Assembly (NCBI RefSeq): GCF_001434255.1
Contig: NZ_AZEY01000020.1
Span: 180,028 to 244,027, forward strand
Source: Lentilactobacillus diolivorans DSM 14421
GTDB taxonomy: Bacteria > Bacillota > Bacilli > Lactobacillales > Lactobacillaceae
Direction: 5' to 3'
DNA length: 64,000 bases
Position numbers and translations under genes: made by a program. Within the stretch, counting starts at the first letter, position 1, and every line of letters starts with the position of its first letter. Below the pieces are notes generated by a model. It had not been told where the DNA came from and ran no database searches. It saw only the letters and a list, made by a program, of their open reading frames with translations. Positions 54,722-63,951 of the stretch are shown here, in pieces.

Positions 54722-55999
54722 ATGTCGCGAGCTGAACGAATAAAAACAACGGCTTGTTTATATTTTAACTACTTGATTCATGGAATGGCCATCGTGATTT
54801 TGGCACAGAATATGGCTGTTCTTGGCAGGCAATGGCACGTTGGCGATGCTGGTGTTTCTATGGTTATTTCGTCACTGGGGATTGGTCGCCTTTTGGTTCT
54901 ATATGTTTCTGGAACATTATCTGATCGATTGGGTCGCAAATTATTTATTAGAATTGGGATTGCCACCTATGCCGTCTTTTTTGTGGGAATTATTCTTTCC
55001 GAATCAATGATGGCTGCCTATTTCTTTGGGATTCTAGCCGGTATGGCCAATTCATTTCTCGATTCTGGCACTTATCCGGCTTTAATGGAACTGTATCCAC
55101 GCAGCCAAGCCTCAGCCAATATTATGATTAAAGCATTCGCATCAGTTGGTGAACTAATTTTACCAATTTTTGTAGCTGTTTTAGAGCATTTTAATATTTG
55201 GTATGGCTGGACTTTTGTGTTCTGTGCAGCAGCACTGGCAATTAACTTTCTTGCCATGCGCAGCAGGGTCTTCCCCAAGTTATCAGGTAATCCACGGCCA
55301 CGCAAAGAAAAGATTACCCCGTCTACTCAGGCCTCATCCAAGACTAAATTAACCTCGCGTCAACTTTTGCTGGGAGTTATCCTAACAATCTTTGGCTATG
55401 TGTCAATGTCAACATTCTACTTGGTTAGTCAATGGTTAACTAAGTATGGCAGTATTGTTGGTCACTTGAACATGGTCAACGCCCGGTTACTGGTTAGTGT
55501 CTATAGTGTTGGATCCATTATCGGTGTTATCACAACCGCAATTCTCGTTAATCGGTTTATTAAGCCAATTTGGTTCATGATTTTTGATACTGTGCTATCA
55601 TTTATCGCTTTACTGTTGATTACACTATTTCCAACTGAAATCGTGATGCTGATTGCTTCCTTTGTCATTGGCTGCACCGCTGCCGGTGGTGTGATGCAAA
55701 TTGGTTTAACAATTATGGGCGACCTTTTTCCAAGCGCCAAGGGAAGAATTACTGGGATTTACTATACTGCCAGTGGCTTAGCGTCATTTACGATTCCCGT
55801 CTTTACTGCTATTATTTCAAAAACCAGTATTCATAACATTATGTGGTTTGATGTCGGCATTGCCGCTATTGGGATTCTATGCAGTATTTCTGTCTTATTA
55901 ATTGAAAGAACGGATCGGCTTAAATTTCCCAGTCATGTAACAGAATCGATCAAAGTAACGACTAAGACCGTTTCTGATTATCAGACAGAAGCAAAATAA
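54722..55999 (+). CDS. MFS transporter, paralogue of the carrier at 43888-45111
   Basis: A 425-residue, twelve-helix major facilitator. The ATG at 54722 follows AAGGGTGA; a frame start 42 bases earlier has no ribosome site. Motif A is GTLSDRLGRKLFIRIG, and long stretches such as GILAGMANSFLDSGTYPALME match the 43.9 kb paralogue. It lies after the LysR gene and behind a cre box. A role in uptake of a quinate/shikimate-type acid is inferred from the neighbouring operon. Confidence 0.85.
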   Translation: MSRAERIKTTACLYFNYLIHGMAIVILAQNMAVLGRQWHVGDAGVSMVISSLGIGRLLVLYVSGTLSDRLGRKLFIRIGIATYAVFFVGIILSESMMAAYFFGILAGMANSFLDSGTYPALMELYPRSQASANIMIKAFASVGELILPIFVAVLEHFNIWYGWTFVFCAAALAINFLAMRSRVFPKLSGNPRPRKEKITPSTQASSKTKLTSRQLLLGVILTIFGYVSMSTFYLVSQWLTKYGSIVGHLNMVNARLLVSVYSVGSIIGVITTAILVNRFIKPIWFMIFDTVLSFIALLLITLFPTEIVMLIASFVIGCTAAGGVMQIGLTIMGDLFPSAKGRITGIYYTASGLASFTIPVFTAIISKTSIHNIMWFDVGIAAIGILCSISVLLIERTDRLKFPSHVTESIKVTTKTVSDYQTEAK

Positions 56000-56028
56000 C
56001 AAATTCAAATTTCCAGCACCAATCGCAT

Positions 56029-56092
56029 AAAAAAGCATTTAGATTAAGGCCAAGAATGTTACTTTCTCTTGGATTAATCCAAATGCTTTTTT
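56029..56092. terminator. Bidirectional terminator between MFS and GH78 genes
   Basis: AAAAAGCATTT and AAATGCTTTTT close a stem that continues with GATTAAGGCCAAGA opposite TCTTGGATTAATC. A and T runs flank it on both sides, and it reaches the stop codon of the GH78 gene. Confidence 0.85.
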
Positions 56093-58049
56093 ATTGGACA
56101 GTAATTGATACCGGTACATCTTTATTTAGCGGATACATCTTATCGCTGATTTCAATAACACCACCGTCTCGAGTTGCAGTAACCGTCAATTGATTATCAA
56201 CTTTATCAACCATAACTTCACCATTTTTGATTGGCAGGATACAATGAAGCTGATCAAAGTTGTCTAAATGAGGAGTTACTTTAAACGTTTCGTAGCCTGG
56301 CTTTGTCGGTACTAATCCAATAAAATGACGACCAATCAGATATATTGGACTCGCTCCCCATGCATGGCAAAGACTTTTCCCGTACGGATCGCCATACATT
56401 TCATAAATCTGAGCACCGGTTTGGCTAGGATCATATTCCTCCCAGAAAGTGACCGCGCCTTTGCGCAACATGCCACCCCAGTAATCCAGAATTGTTTGAT
56501 AGACGGCTCGATATTCTCCCATCTGGCATAATGCATCTTGTTCAAAAAACTTAAAATATGGTGTTGTAATTTGAGTGATTTGATCGTTAAGCAATACGTT
56601 TTTTAGAATCAGACGTTTCTTTCGATCATTAACTAAATCAAAGATAATCGCCAAAATGTTAGCATGCCGAGTGATATGGTGCTTCCCAGATTCGTAACTG
56701 TCAATAAACGCACCCTGATCTTCGTCCCAAAAATAATGCTCTAGATGCTGCTGTAATACAGTAAACTTATTCTGATACTGATCAACCGATTTGCCTAATG
56801 CTTGGCCACAGGTAATAATTGCCCGATAAGTTTGCAGTAAAAATAGCTGTTCAGCCGCAACAGTCCCCTGCTTGTCCATTTTTGACCAGTCGACAAAGAT
56901 CCAGTCATTCCGGCGCCCATAAATAAAACCGTTGTCATTTGTCTGCTTAATTAAATAATCTACCATTTTTTGCATCTTAGGATAAATAACTTCTAAGAAT
57001 TTAAGGTCTGCCGTCATTTCATAGTGATTGAGGATGCCAATTGCCCACAACATTGAATAATCAACAATTGTATTAATATGTTGCTTAATATCATCTTGAC
57101 CACGTAAGGCTAATAACGTTCGCTTATCAATTTCTTCATCAAAAAATGAATACTGATTCATCAGATTTGCCTGCAAAGCATCACCTGCCCATATCCAACG
57201 ATCCCGTTTGATGCCATCAATAAAGAAGACGTCACTGCACAAATTAAGCGTTTCAACGGAAACATTCCAAATTTGATTAATCAACTGATTATCAGTTTCA
57301 AATTTCGAATTGTTTTTCTTTGGAATATATTCATGAACCGCCGTTACCTCAACATCGTTCAAAGAAACATCTGGAACAAATACATATCTAAATGCCCGTT
57401 TTCGAATTGAGGAGTGTCTATCCACATTTTCCTGCTTGTAGTAACAATTTTTGACATCCAACGCTTCAGTTTCGGATTCGCCATAGCATAACGTTATTGA
57501 CTTCGCTATTCTTGTTTGAATATGAAGCGACCCGTTTACGGCTCTACCAAAATCAAAGAGAACGCCGTTATTCTTGGTAACCTTTTTTTGGTGCTGCACC
57601 AGGATTGTTTGATACTTAATCATATTTGGATCCTGATCTGGTCGCGTAAATAATGGGTCATAGCCAGCCGGCAGCCGGTCCACAAAATTGCTGGCTTGCC
57701 AACCGTCGTTTGAGCAAATCACATCTCCTTGAATGTAAATAGCTGGTAGATCCGTTGGGTTTCCAATAAAGATCGTAACAATGTTCTTGCCTGGTTGGCA
57801 CGTTGTTCTCTGATTAAGTGGGTACTTCGAACCATTAATATCCACGTAGCCTTTTCCCCGAGCAAACACTTGGAATTCAGTTTGCCGATTCAAAGTATAT
57901 GTCCGCGTAAACTTAACGTTACGATTACAATCGTCAATATACCAGTAGGCTGGCCAGTCCATGCTGCGTTCCTCACGCTGAAAATTTTGCAGCATCCCCT
58001 GATGAATGGAAAAATCACCAGGATACCAAAGCCAATAGACGTCTGCCAA
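56091..58049 (-). CDS. GH78-type alpha-L-rhamnosidase (cytosolic)
   Basis: A 652-residue enzyme with N-terminal beta domains and a C-terminal (alpha/alpha)6 catalytic barrel. IDGIKRDRWIWAGDA is the GH78 region holding the general acid area, and TFWEEYDP and SLCHAWGASPIYLIG are further family signatures. There is no signal peptide. I chose the TTG at 58049 because AAAGGAGG lies 8 bases before it; a longer frame from 58088 would read through that ribosome site. It ends an operon with a second GH78 protein and two MFS carriers, so it should act on small rhamnosides taken up intact. Confidence 0.88.
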   Translation of the reverse strand: MADVYWLWYPGDFSIHQGMLQNFQREERSMDWPAYWYIDDCNRNVKFTRTYTLNRQTEFQVFARGKGYVDINGSKYPLNQRTTCQPGKNIVTIFIGNPTDLPAIYIQGDVICSNDGWQASNFVDRLPAGYDPLFTRPDQDPNMIKYQTILVQHQKKVTKNNGVLFDFGRAVNGSLHIQTRIAKSITLCYGESETEALDVKNCYYKQENVDRHSSIRKRAFRYVFVPDVSLNDVEVTAVHEYIPKKNNSKFETDNQLINQIWNVSVETLNLCSDVFFIDGIKRDRWIWAGDALQANLMNQYSFFDEEIDKRTLLALRGQDDIKQHINTIVDYSMLWAIGILNHYEMTADLKFLEVIYPKMQKMVDYLIKQTNDNGFIYGRRNDWIFVDWSKMDKQGTVAAEQLFLLQTYRAIITCGQALGKSVDQYQNKFTVLQQHLEHYFWDEDQGAFIDSYESGKHHITRHANILAIIFDLVNDRKKRLILKNVLLNDQITQITTPYFKFFEQDALCQMGEYRAVYQTILDYWGGMLRKGAVTFWEEYDPSQTGAQIYEMYGDPYGKSLCHAWGASPIYLIGRHFIGLVPTKPGYETFKVTPHLDNFDQLHCILPIKNGEVMVDKVDNQLTVTATRDGGVIEISDKMYPLNKDVPVSITVQ

Positions 58050-58089
58050 TTTAAATGCCTCCTTTAATTTATTACTGTTTCTAGACAAC

Positions 58090-59388
58090 TTATCTTGACG
58101 ACAGATTTGCTGGATCGCTTTGCAAATCTGAACTGGTCATTTTAAAACGTTTAATTAATTGGACAATAATAATCGCACTTGCGCCAAAAATGACTGTACA
58201 TCCCACTAATACCCAAAGCAACAGTTTAGGCGAATACCCCATCAAGGTTGGCGTTGCTAACGAAAAGATTGCGGTCATTACTCTCACTATCCCATATGAA
58301 AAACCGGTCATCGTCGCTCTGGCTTCTACTGGATAGAAAGTTTGACTCCAAATTTTATACAATGCTTCCCCACAGAGAATCGTACTACCAGAGTAGAGAA
58401 TGTAGGAAACAACGAATACTTGCCAGAATTCACTGAAGGTACCTGCAATTACAAATGCCACAAAGGCAACCGCGATCCCGACATACATTGCCGGATAACG
58501 ATATTTCGAGTCAGAAATTTTGAGGTAGACAACATTTACCAACAAACAGAAGACGTTTGCAACTAAAGCAATCATTGTGGAAACCAGTTGACTCTGCTTA
58601 TCGACGGTTACTAAAAAGTAATTAACAAAGGATCCCCAAGTATTAGCAGGTATATTCCAGAACAAGTAAAAGATGGTTAATAGAATGAGCGGCAGCAAAA
58701 ATACTCGATTTTTCAACAAATCTGCCAGCCTCATCTTTCCCTTATCGACCTGGCTTTCACTCACTTCTTGTTCAACCGCCTCAGCCAATCCATATTCAAT
58801 ATTTCGGAACCCCTTCGAAAATACCCGGACACACCAGTTAAGGAACGCTACAATCCCAATCCAGCCGAACAGAACGGTTGCACTTGTCATCCCTTGACTG
58901 GCCGTAATCATCCCAATAAACTGCGATAATAGAATTCCAATTGTCCAAAAAATTTGAGTAGACGCGATTGCCCTTCCGTAAGCCCCTTTATCCATTCGTT
59001 CTGAAATAACAGCCAAAGAGGTTGGTAAATCTGCGCCAGAAGCCAATCCAGCAATCACAACACCGACCATAAGAAAAGGAACACTATTTGAAAAAGCAAT
59101 GATAAATGACCCAAGTGCTACAAAGAAAATATCAACATTGAATACAGTCACCCGACCAAACTTATCGGACAGCCAACCACCGACAAAAGAACCGGCAGCA
59201 ACTGATAACGTCAACATCGTACTCAACAATCCAATAAGCCAGCTATTAAGACTCAGTGACCTTGCCCAAATGGGAAGCGCAACCCCTAGACTTACCAATA
59301 ACGCAGCATCTAAATACGAAGCAATTCCAGCAACAATAATTAATAAAACATTGTCCCTGCCTAATTTCACCTTTGTATTTGGCATCAT
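58090..59388 (-). CDS. MFS transporter (rhamnosidase operon, second carrier)
   Basis: A 432-residue major facilitator of the sugar/aromatic acid porter type with twelve helices. GGWLSDKFGRVTVF is motif A and FYPVEARATMTGF is the motif between the last helices. Its start overlaps the stop of the preceding GH78 gene by one base (TAATG), so the two are translated together. It resembles the carrier at 60978-62282. Likely substrate: a rhamnose-containing glycoside or its aglycone. Confidence 0.85.
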   Translation of the reverse strand: MMPNTKVKLGRDNVLLIIVAGIASYLDAALLVSLGVALPIWARSLSLNSWLIGLLSTMLTLSVAAGSFVGGWLSDKFGRVTVFNVDIFFVALGSFIIAFSNSVPFLMVGVVIAGLASGADLPTSLAVISERMDKGAYGRAIASTQIFWTIGILLSQFIGMITASQGMTSATVLFGWIGIVAFLNWCVRVFSKGFRNIEYGLAEAVEQEVSESQVDKGKMRLADLLKNRVFLLPLILLTIFYLFWNIPANTWGSFVNYFLVTVDKQSQLVSTMIALVANVFCLLVNVVYLKISDSKYRYPAMYVGIAVAFVAFVIAGTFSEFWQVFVVSYILYSGSTILCGEALYKIWSQTFYPVEARATMTGFSYGIVRVMTAIFSLATPTLMGYSPKLLLWVLVGCTVIFGASAIIIVQLIKRFKMTSSDLQSDPANLSSR

Positions 59389-60974
59389 TACATCCCCTTA
59401 GTGAGATATTTTTGGATCAGATAAACAGGTGTACAGCTCCATGCATGACAATAACTATTTAAGATTGGACTACCATATGGAGAATAATCTGGTTTTTCTG
59501 GTTCGAAGGCTTCCCAGTACGTATCAGCACCAAGTTTAATCATCGTCCCCCAATAATCTTTTAATAAATCTATTGCCTGATCGCGGAGACCAGTCTGGAA
59601 TAACGCTTCCGTAACATGATGATACATATAAGGTGTTGCAATCCCGCGAATTGGAAACAAGTCATCACAAGTTCTTTGCATGATTTGTTGATTCGTATCC
59701 GAGTCCATAACTTTTGCCAACACCATCCAGACTTGACTAGCAATATTGATTTCATGATTATTTCCTGAAATAAATAACCCACGTGATGGATCATAAAGAG
59801 ACGTTTTTGAATACTGAATCATTTTTTCTAAAACGACACGATATTTGTCAAGATCCTCGTCACTTTTTTGTTGCGCTAAATCAATAAATTGGCGAAGGAC
59901 ATAAATGAGAACTGCTTGACCAGCAGTTTCTTTGTCAAAATCATTGGACCAGTCGATAAAGACAGGGTAGTCATCATCAAGCACTAATTTTCCGGACCGA
60001 TTCACTCTTTCCAGTGATAAATCCATTTGCTGCTTAGCAATCGGATATAGATCATCTAACACAGTTTGGTCCATCTGAAATGTTTCCAAATCAGCTAAAA
60101 TTGAGATAAAGAACAAACTATAATCGAATAAAAAGGTATCGTCGGGAACGTAATTCGGTGTCGTAAAGACATTTGCCGGAACTCTGCCATCTGAGGCCGT
60201 CATTGCGCCAAACAAATATAAACAACGTTTAACTAAATCCCGATCCCGAAAAGTTGCATAATTAGCCAGTGCTTGAAGTCGTAAGTCACCAATCCACAAT
60301 CGACGATCACGCTTCGGGCCATCTTCGAACACATTTTGCATGCAATCCGCTAATGTTTTAACCCCGACTTGGTAAATTTTTTCTAATTCAGGATCATTTA
60401 ACTGCGGGGTTGTTACTTGACTTAGATCTGCAGACGTTTCTGTATCAACAAGTGGATGATCAAAAACCGCCTGCCACTTGGGAGAAGTGTCAAGAACCGT
60501 AATCTCAACATACCTAAAACTATAACGACGAGGCAATACCAACCTGGTTGGTAATTCGTCAATATGGATATACTCTTCCTGAATCCAGGATTTACTCAAC
60601 CAACCATCATAATCAGAACTCTTGTGAGCAAGTTCCGCGGGCATTTCAGCAAATTTAAATTTGCAAAACAGCGGGGCATCCATCGGCGAACCGGCGGAAC
60701 TAATATCAACTGAAAATTTACCTACTTGATGATCTCCAAAATCCAAGATTATTTTCTGATCACGAGTTAGCTGATGTGAAGCCAGATTTTGAATATCATC
60801 AACTCGCTTAATACCGACGCCTTCTAAAAATGAAGCATCGTTATTGAGTGCCACGAGTGACTTTGCCCCGATTTTTTGTTTATACAATTGAGGCTTAAAC
60901 ATATCTGCTTTGTCAATCAATCGTTGATCATGTTTAAAAGCGACATTGTTATTAATTTGAAATGTAAACGCCAT
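59388..60974 (-). CDS. GH78-like alpha-L-rhamnosidase, shorter form
   Basis: A 528-residue protein with an N-terminal beta-sandwich (about 1-190) and an (alpha/alpha)6 barrel. EDGPKRDRRLWIGDLRLQA matches the catalytic segment of its neighbour, and TYWEAFEP and YCHAWSCTPVYLI match the others. It is about 120 residues shorter than its neighbour at the two ends, lacking the C-terminal beta domain. No signal peptide. The ATG follows GGGGGA. Rhamnosidase activity is by family only; the two copies may have different linkages. Confidence 0.85.
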   Translation of the reverse strand: MAFTFQINNNVAFKHDQRLIDKADMFKPQLYKQKIGAKSLVALNNDASFLEGVGIKRVDDIQNLASHQLTRDQKIILDFGDHQVGKFSVDISSAGSPMDAPLFCKFKFAEMPAELAHKSSDYDGWLSKSWIQEEYIHIDELPTRLVLPRRYSFRYVEITVLDTSPKWQAVFDHPLVDTETSADLSQVTTPQLNDPELEKIYQVGVKTLADCMQNVFEDGPKRDRRLWIGDLRLQALANYATFRDRDLVKRCLYLFGAMTASDGRVPANVFTTPNYVPDDTFLFDYSLFFISILADLETFQMDQTVLDDLYPIAKQQMDLSLERVNRSGKLVLDDDYPVFIDWSNDFDKETAGQAVLIYVLRQFIDLAQQKSDEDLDKYRVVLEKMIQYSKTSLYDPSRGLFISGNNHEINIASQVWMVLAKVMDSDTNQQIMQRTCDDLFPIRGIATPYMYHHVTEALFQTGLRDQAIDLLKDYWGTMIKLGADTYWEAFEPEKPDYSPYGSPILNSYCHAWSCTPVYLIQKYLTKGM

Positions 60975-60977
60975 CTG

Positions 60978-62282
60978 CTAGTCCCCCTTAACTGGTTGAC
61001 CGATTCGAATATCACGAACATGATGTTTTCTTTGAAGATAAATCATTACGATTCCGGCAATAAAACTGATGAATACAATGCCTGCGAATCCAAACATCGT
61101 ATTCTTAATCGCAGAGGGAACAACCAAGGCTGGTGTCACAATGGCGAATAAGCCACAGCAAACACGTGAAAACCCGTTGATAAATCCTTGAACTGAAGCC
61201 CGAATCTCAACTGGGAATGATTCTTGGGTCCAAACCTTGTACATTGCTTCACCGGCAATATTATTACCAATGTTATAAGCACCAATTGTCATCACAATCG
61301 GCCACAATGAATGACTACTTAATGCAAGACCTAACATTGCCAGAAACTGGACAGTAATCCCCACAAAGAAAAATTTATTTCGATACTTACCTGCCGCTAC
61401 AGATGCAAACGCAATGGTTGCAAATAAGGAAATAACATTCAGCACGATTCCGGCCCCGGTGGCAAAGCTTTGAGTAGCGTGGGCTTGAACCAACGTAAAC
61501 GTTTGGAACTGACCAAACGTATTGGCTAACAAGTTCCAGCAAACATAAAAGATTAAAATACTAAAGAAGAAGCCCATATATTTTTTCTTATTAACACCGA
61601 GGAAAACGTTTTTAATGGAAACTTTTTCAGTTAAGTGAGCTTCACGTTCATGGGCAATTCGTCTTTGTTCCCCTTCTTGATGAAATGTTTTAAACTTCGA
61701 CGAAAATGTTCGCCAAATCCAAGTAATAATTGCAAAAATCGCTAAAATTGAAAAAACTAACCGGGCTCCTGTTGCCCCAGCCATTTTTGAAACAATAAAT
61801 GCACAAACATATGACATGAAGACACCAATTTGCCAGAAAATTTGGGTTGAAGAAACTAAACTGGCTGATGTCTCCTCATCTGGAGAATCATGCGAAACAA
61901 CAGTTAGACTAATTGGTAAATCTGCGCCTGAAGCAAATCCTGTTACGATGACTCCAGCGAGTAACATGCCATAGCTCCCAGCAAAAACACAGACAAGTGC
62001 CCCAATCGCATAAATCAAATTTAACCAGTTAAAAGAACGGATCAAGCCAACTGATTTTGTGATCTGACCTGCCAATAAGGATCCCGCGGCAATAGCGAAT
62101 GTCAAAGCTCCTGAGATAAAACCCACCTGAGTGTTTGTTAAACCCAACCCCGTTTGCCAAACAGTAATTGTTGCGGATAATCCTACAATAATCCCGGACC
62201 CTAGAATTGATCCGATTCCTGCTGCGACTGCGAGTGGCCTGTATCGACGAACCATTGATTCATTTACAGTATGATCTTTCAT
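60978..62282 (-). CDS. MFS transporter (rhamnosidase operon, first carrier)
   Basis: A 434-residue major facilitator with twelve helices; GFASGADLPISLTVVS and ESFPVEIRASVQGF correspond to the same places in the 58.1 kb carrier. It is the first gene of the four-gene operon, behind AGGAGGAA and a cre-like box, and divergent from an AraC regulator. It presumably imports the glycoside cleaved by the two GH78 enzymes. Confidence 0.85.
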   Translation of the reverse strand: MKDHTVNESMVRRYRPLAVAAGIGSILGSGIIVGLSATITVWQTGLGLTNTQVGFISGALTFAIAAGSLLAGQITKSVGLIRSFNWLNLIYAIGALVCVFAGSYGMLLAGVIVTGFASGADLPISLTVVSHDSPDEETSASLVSSTQIFWQIGVFMSYVCAFIVSKMAGATGARLVFSILAIFAIITWIWRTFSSKFKTFHQEGEQRRIAHEREAHLTEKVSIKNVFLGVNKKKYMGFFFSILIFYVCWNLLANTFGQFQTFTLVQAHATQSFATGAGIVLNVISLFATIAFASVAAGKYRNKFFFVGITVQFLAMLGLALSSHSLWPIVMTIGAYNIGNNIAGEAMYKVWTQESFPVEIRASVQGFINGFSRVCCGLFAIVTPALVVPSAIKNTMFGFAGIVFISFIAGIVMIYLQRKHHVRDIRIGQPVKGD

Positions 62283-62315
62283 AATAATCGTTCCTCCTTT
62301 AATTTCTGTTATAAT

Positions 62316-62329
62316 TGTAAGCGGTTACT
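62316..62329. promoter_or_regulatory. cre-like box between the rhamnosidase operon and araC-type gene
   Basis: TGTAAGCGGTTACT matches the CcpA consensus except for the last base. It lies in the 139-base divergent gap, 34 bases before the MFS start. Confidence 0.55.
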
Positions 62330-62421
62330 GGTGCCGCGACAATATCGCTGTCACACTGAAATGATTGCAAAATCACAGATTAGTACGATGCAGTTAATTC
62401 CAGTTGTTAAGGAGGAGACTA

Positions 62422-63435
62422 ATGACCTCACACACTCTCGATACTCAACTATTCAAGTTAAACAAAATTGAAAAGCTCCAAAAACATTTTGGTGGGAACG
62501 TTAACTATATGGATTTGGACTATATCAATGATCCGATTCCCAAAATGCCCGGAAAAGACTTTTTCAAAACTAGTGATATCGCAATCACTAAAAATAATCG
62601 ATTCTCATATGTTCCTGCACACACTCATACTTTCATTGAGCTTAACTACATGTATTCAGGATCGTGTACCCAATATATCAATGACGAAAAAATCATTCTA
62701 CATCAACATGACTTATTGATTATGGATAAAGACATTGTTCAAAGAATTGATTACACAAGTGACAATGATATTCTGGTCAATATTTTGATTAAAGATGATT
62801 CCACACTTGGTGATTTGGCAAATTATATCAACGAATCGGCAAATATTGTGACCCAGTTTCTCTATAACGCATCGCGGACTAACGCCATTCATAACAATTT
62901 CATCTGGTTTAATCTCACCAATAATGAATTGGCGATTAACCTCATCGAAAGTTTAATCATGAAAGGTTTAGAAAAAAACGATAGTCAAGGCCAATCTCTT
63001 CAGCTCATTTTCTCTGCTTTGGTCATTGAACTTTCCAAGTCAATCAAACAAGAAAAAATTAATTTCGCAGATCCATCAACTGATGATCTTTTACCGATTT
63101 TGAAATATTTAGATAATCATTTTTCGACAATTTCACTCAACAAAATTAGTCAAAAGTTTGGTTACAATACCAATTATCTGGGCAATAAAATAAAAAAGGT
63201 CACTGGAAAGACATTTAAAGAATTGGTTGAGCGACGTAAGTTATCGGCTGCCCAGAATTTAATGATCAAAACTCACTGTAATGTCAGTGAAATTTGTGAG
63301 GTGATTGGTTATAAAAACAACTCTTCTTTATTTCGCCTTTTTAAAAAGTACCTTGATACAACCCCTTCTGAATATAAAAAACGAGTTAGTCCAAAGAAAC
63401 CGGTAAATCAAGAATTTAATCAGCGACTACCTTGA
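62422..63435 (+). CDS. AraC-family transcriptional regulator
   Basis: A 337-residue regulator with an N-terminal cupin (PAHTHTFIELNYMYSG at about residues 70-85) and a C-terminal double helix-turn-helix (ISQKFGYNTNYLGNKIKK and SEICEVIGYKNNSSLFRLFKK, cited by parts). The ATG at 62422 follows AAGGAGGAG. It is divergent from the MFS-GH78-MFS-GH78 operon, which it probably activates in response to a rhamnoside or rhamnose. Confidence 0.9.
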   Translation: MTSHTLDTQLFKLNKIEKLQKHFGGNVNYMDLDYINDPIPKMPGKDFFKTSDIAITKNNRFSYVPAHTHTFIELNYMYSGSCTQYINDEKIILHQHDLLIMDKDIVQRIDYTSDNDILVNILIKDDSTLGDLANYINESANIVTQFLYNASRTNAIHNNFIWFNLTNNELAINLIESLIMKGLEKNDSQGQSLQLIFSALVIELSKSIKQEKINFADPSTDDLLPILKYLDNHFSTISLNKISQKFGYNTNYLGNKIKKVTGKTFKELVERRKLSAAQNLMIKTHCNVSEICEVIGYKNNSSLFRLFKKYLDTTPSEYKKRVSPKKPVNQEFNQRLP

Positions 63436-63528
63436 TTTATCTAAGCAAGGTCTCATAGTCAAACAAGCATGTGCCAGTTATCTTTTTTGTTGGCGTAACG
63501 ATCTCCTAATCCATCATAAGAATAGTGC

Positions 63529-63571
63529 ACCTCATAACAAAATCACCTTTACACGGCTACGTTTATGAGGT
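63529..63571. other. Inverted repeat after the AraC gene
   Basis: ACCTCATAA (63529-63537) and TTATGAGGT (63563-63571) are exact complements 25 bases apart. There is no T-run, so it is a weak terminator or an operator for the following gene. Confidence 0.35.
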
Positions 63572-63669
63572 ACTCTATTATTAAAATTTAATTATTTTAT
63601 AACTTTTTGCTGTTTTTGGATTGGTTTCTTCCGTTTTAACAAAATATATTACATATAGTGGGTGAAAAA

Positions 63670-63951
63670 ATGAGTAAAAAGAAAATATTGGCTTATAACA
63701 TCTTAGACTATGAAAAGGAGTTTATCCCGCAATGGCAGGCTGAACATCCAGAAGTCCAAGTAGATTTTAACCAAGTGGAATTACACGATGACACCGTTGA
63801 GCTTGCCAAAGGCTATGACGGTATTGACTATCGCCAACGCAGCAAACTCTCTGATGGTCCAGAGCTATACAAAAAGCTACATGAGTATGGTATTCAGCAA
63901 CTTGCTTTGCGTTCAGCGGGCGTTGATTCATGCAATTTAAAATGGGCTTGA
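63670..63951 (+). pseudogene. D-lactate dehydrogenase (D-2-hydroxyacid dehydrogenase), truncated N-terminus
   Basis: Only the first 93 residues of a protein normally of about 330 are present. AKGYDGIDYRQ and ALRSAGVDSCNLKWA are typical of the N-terminal catalytic domain of lactobacillus D-LDH. After LKWA comes a TGA, and the sequence then no longer resembles the family; the whole NAD domain and the catalytic Arg, Glu and His are missing. An insertion after about codon 93 is the likely cause. It is not expected to be functional. Confidence 0.85.
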
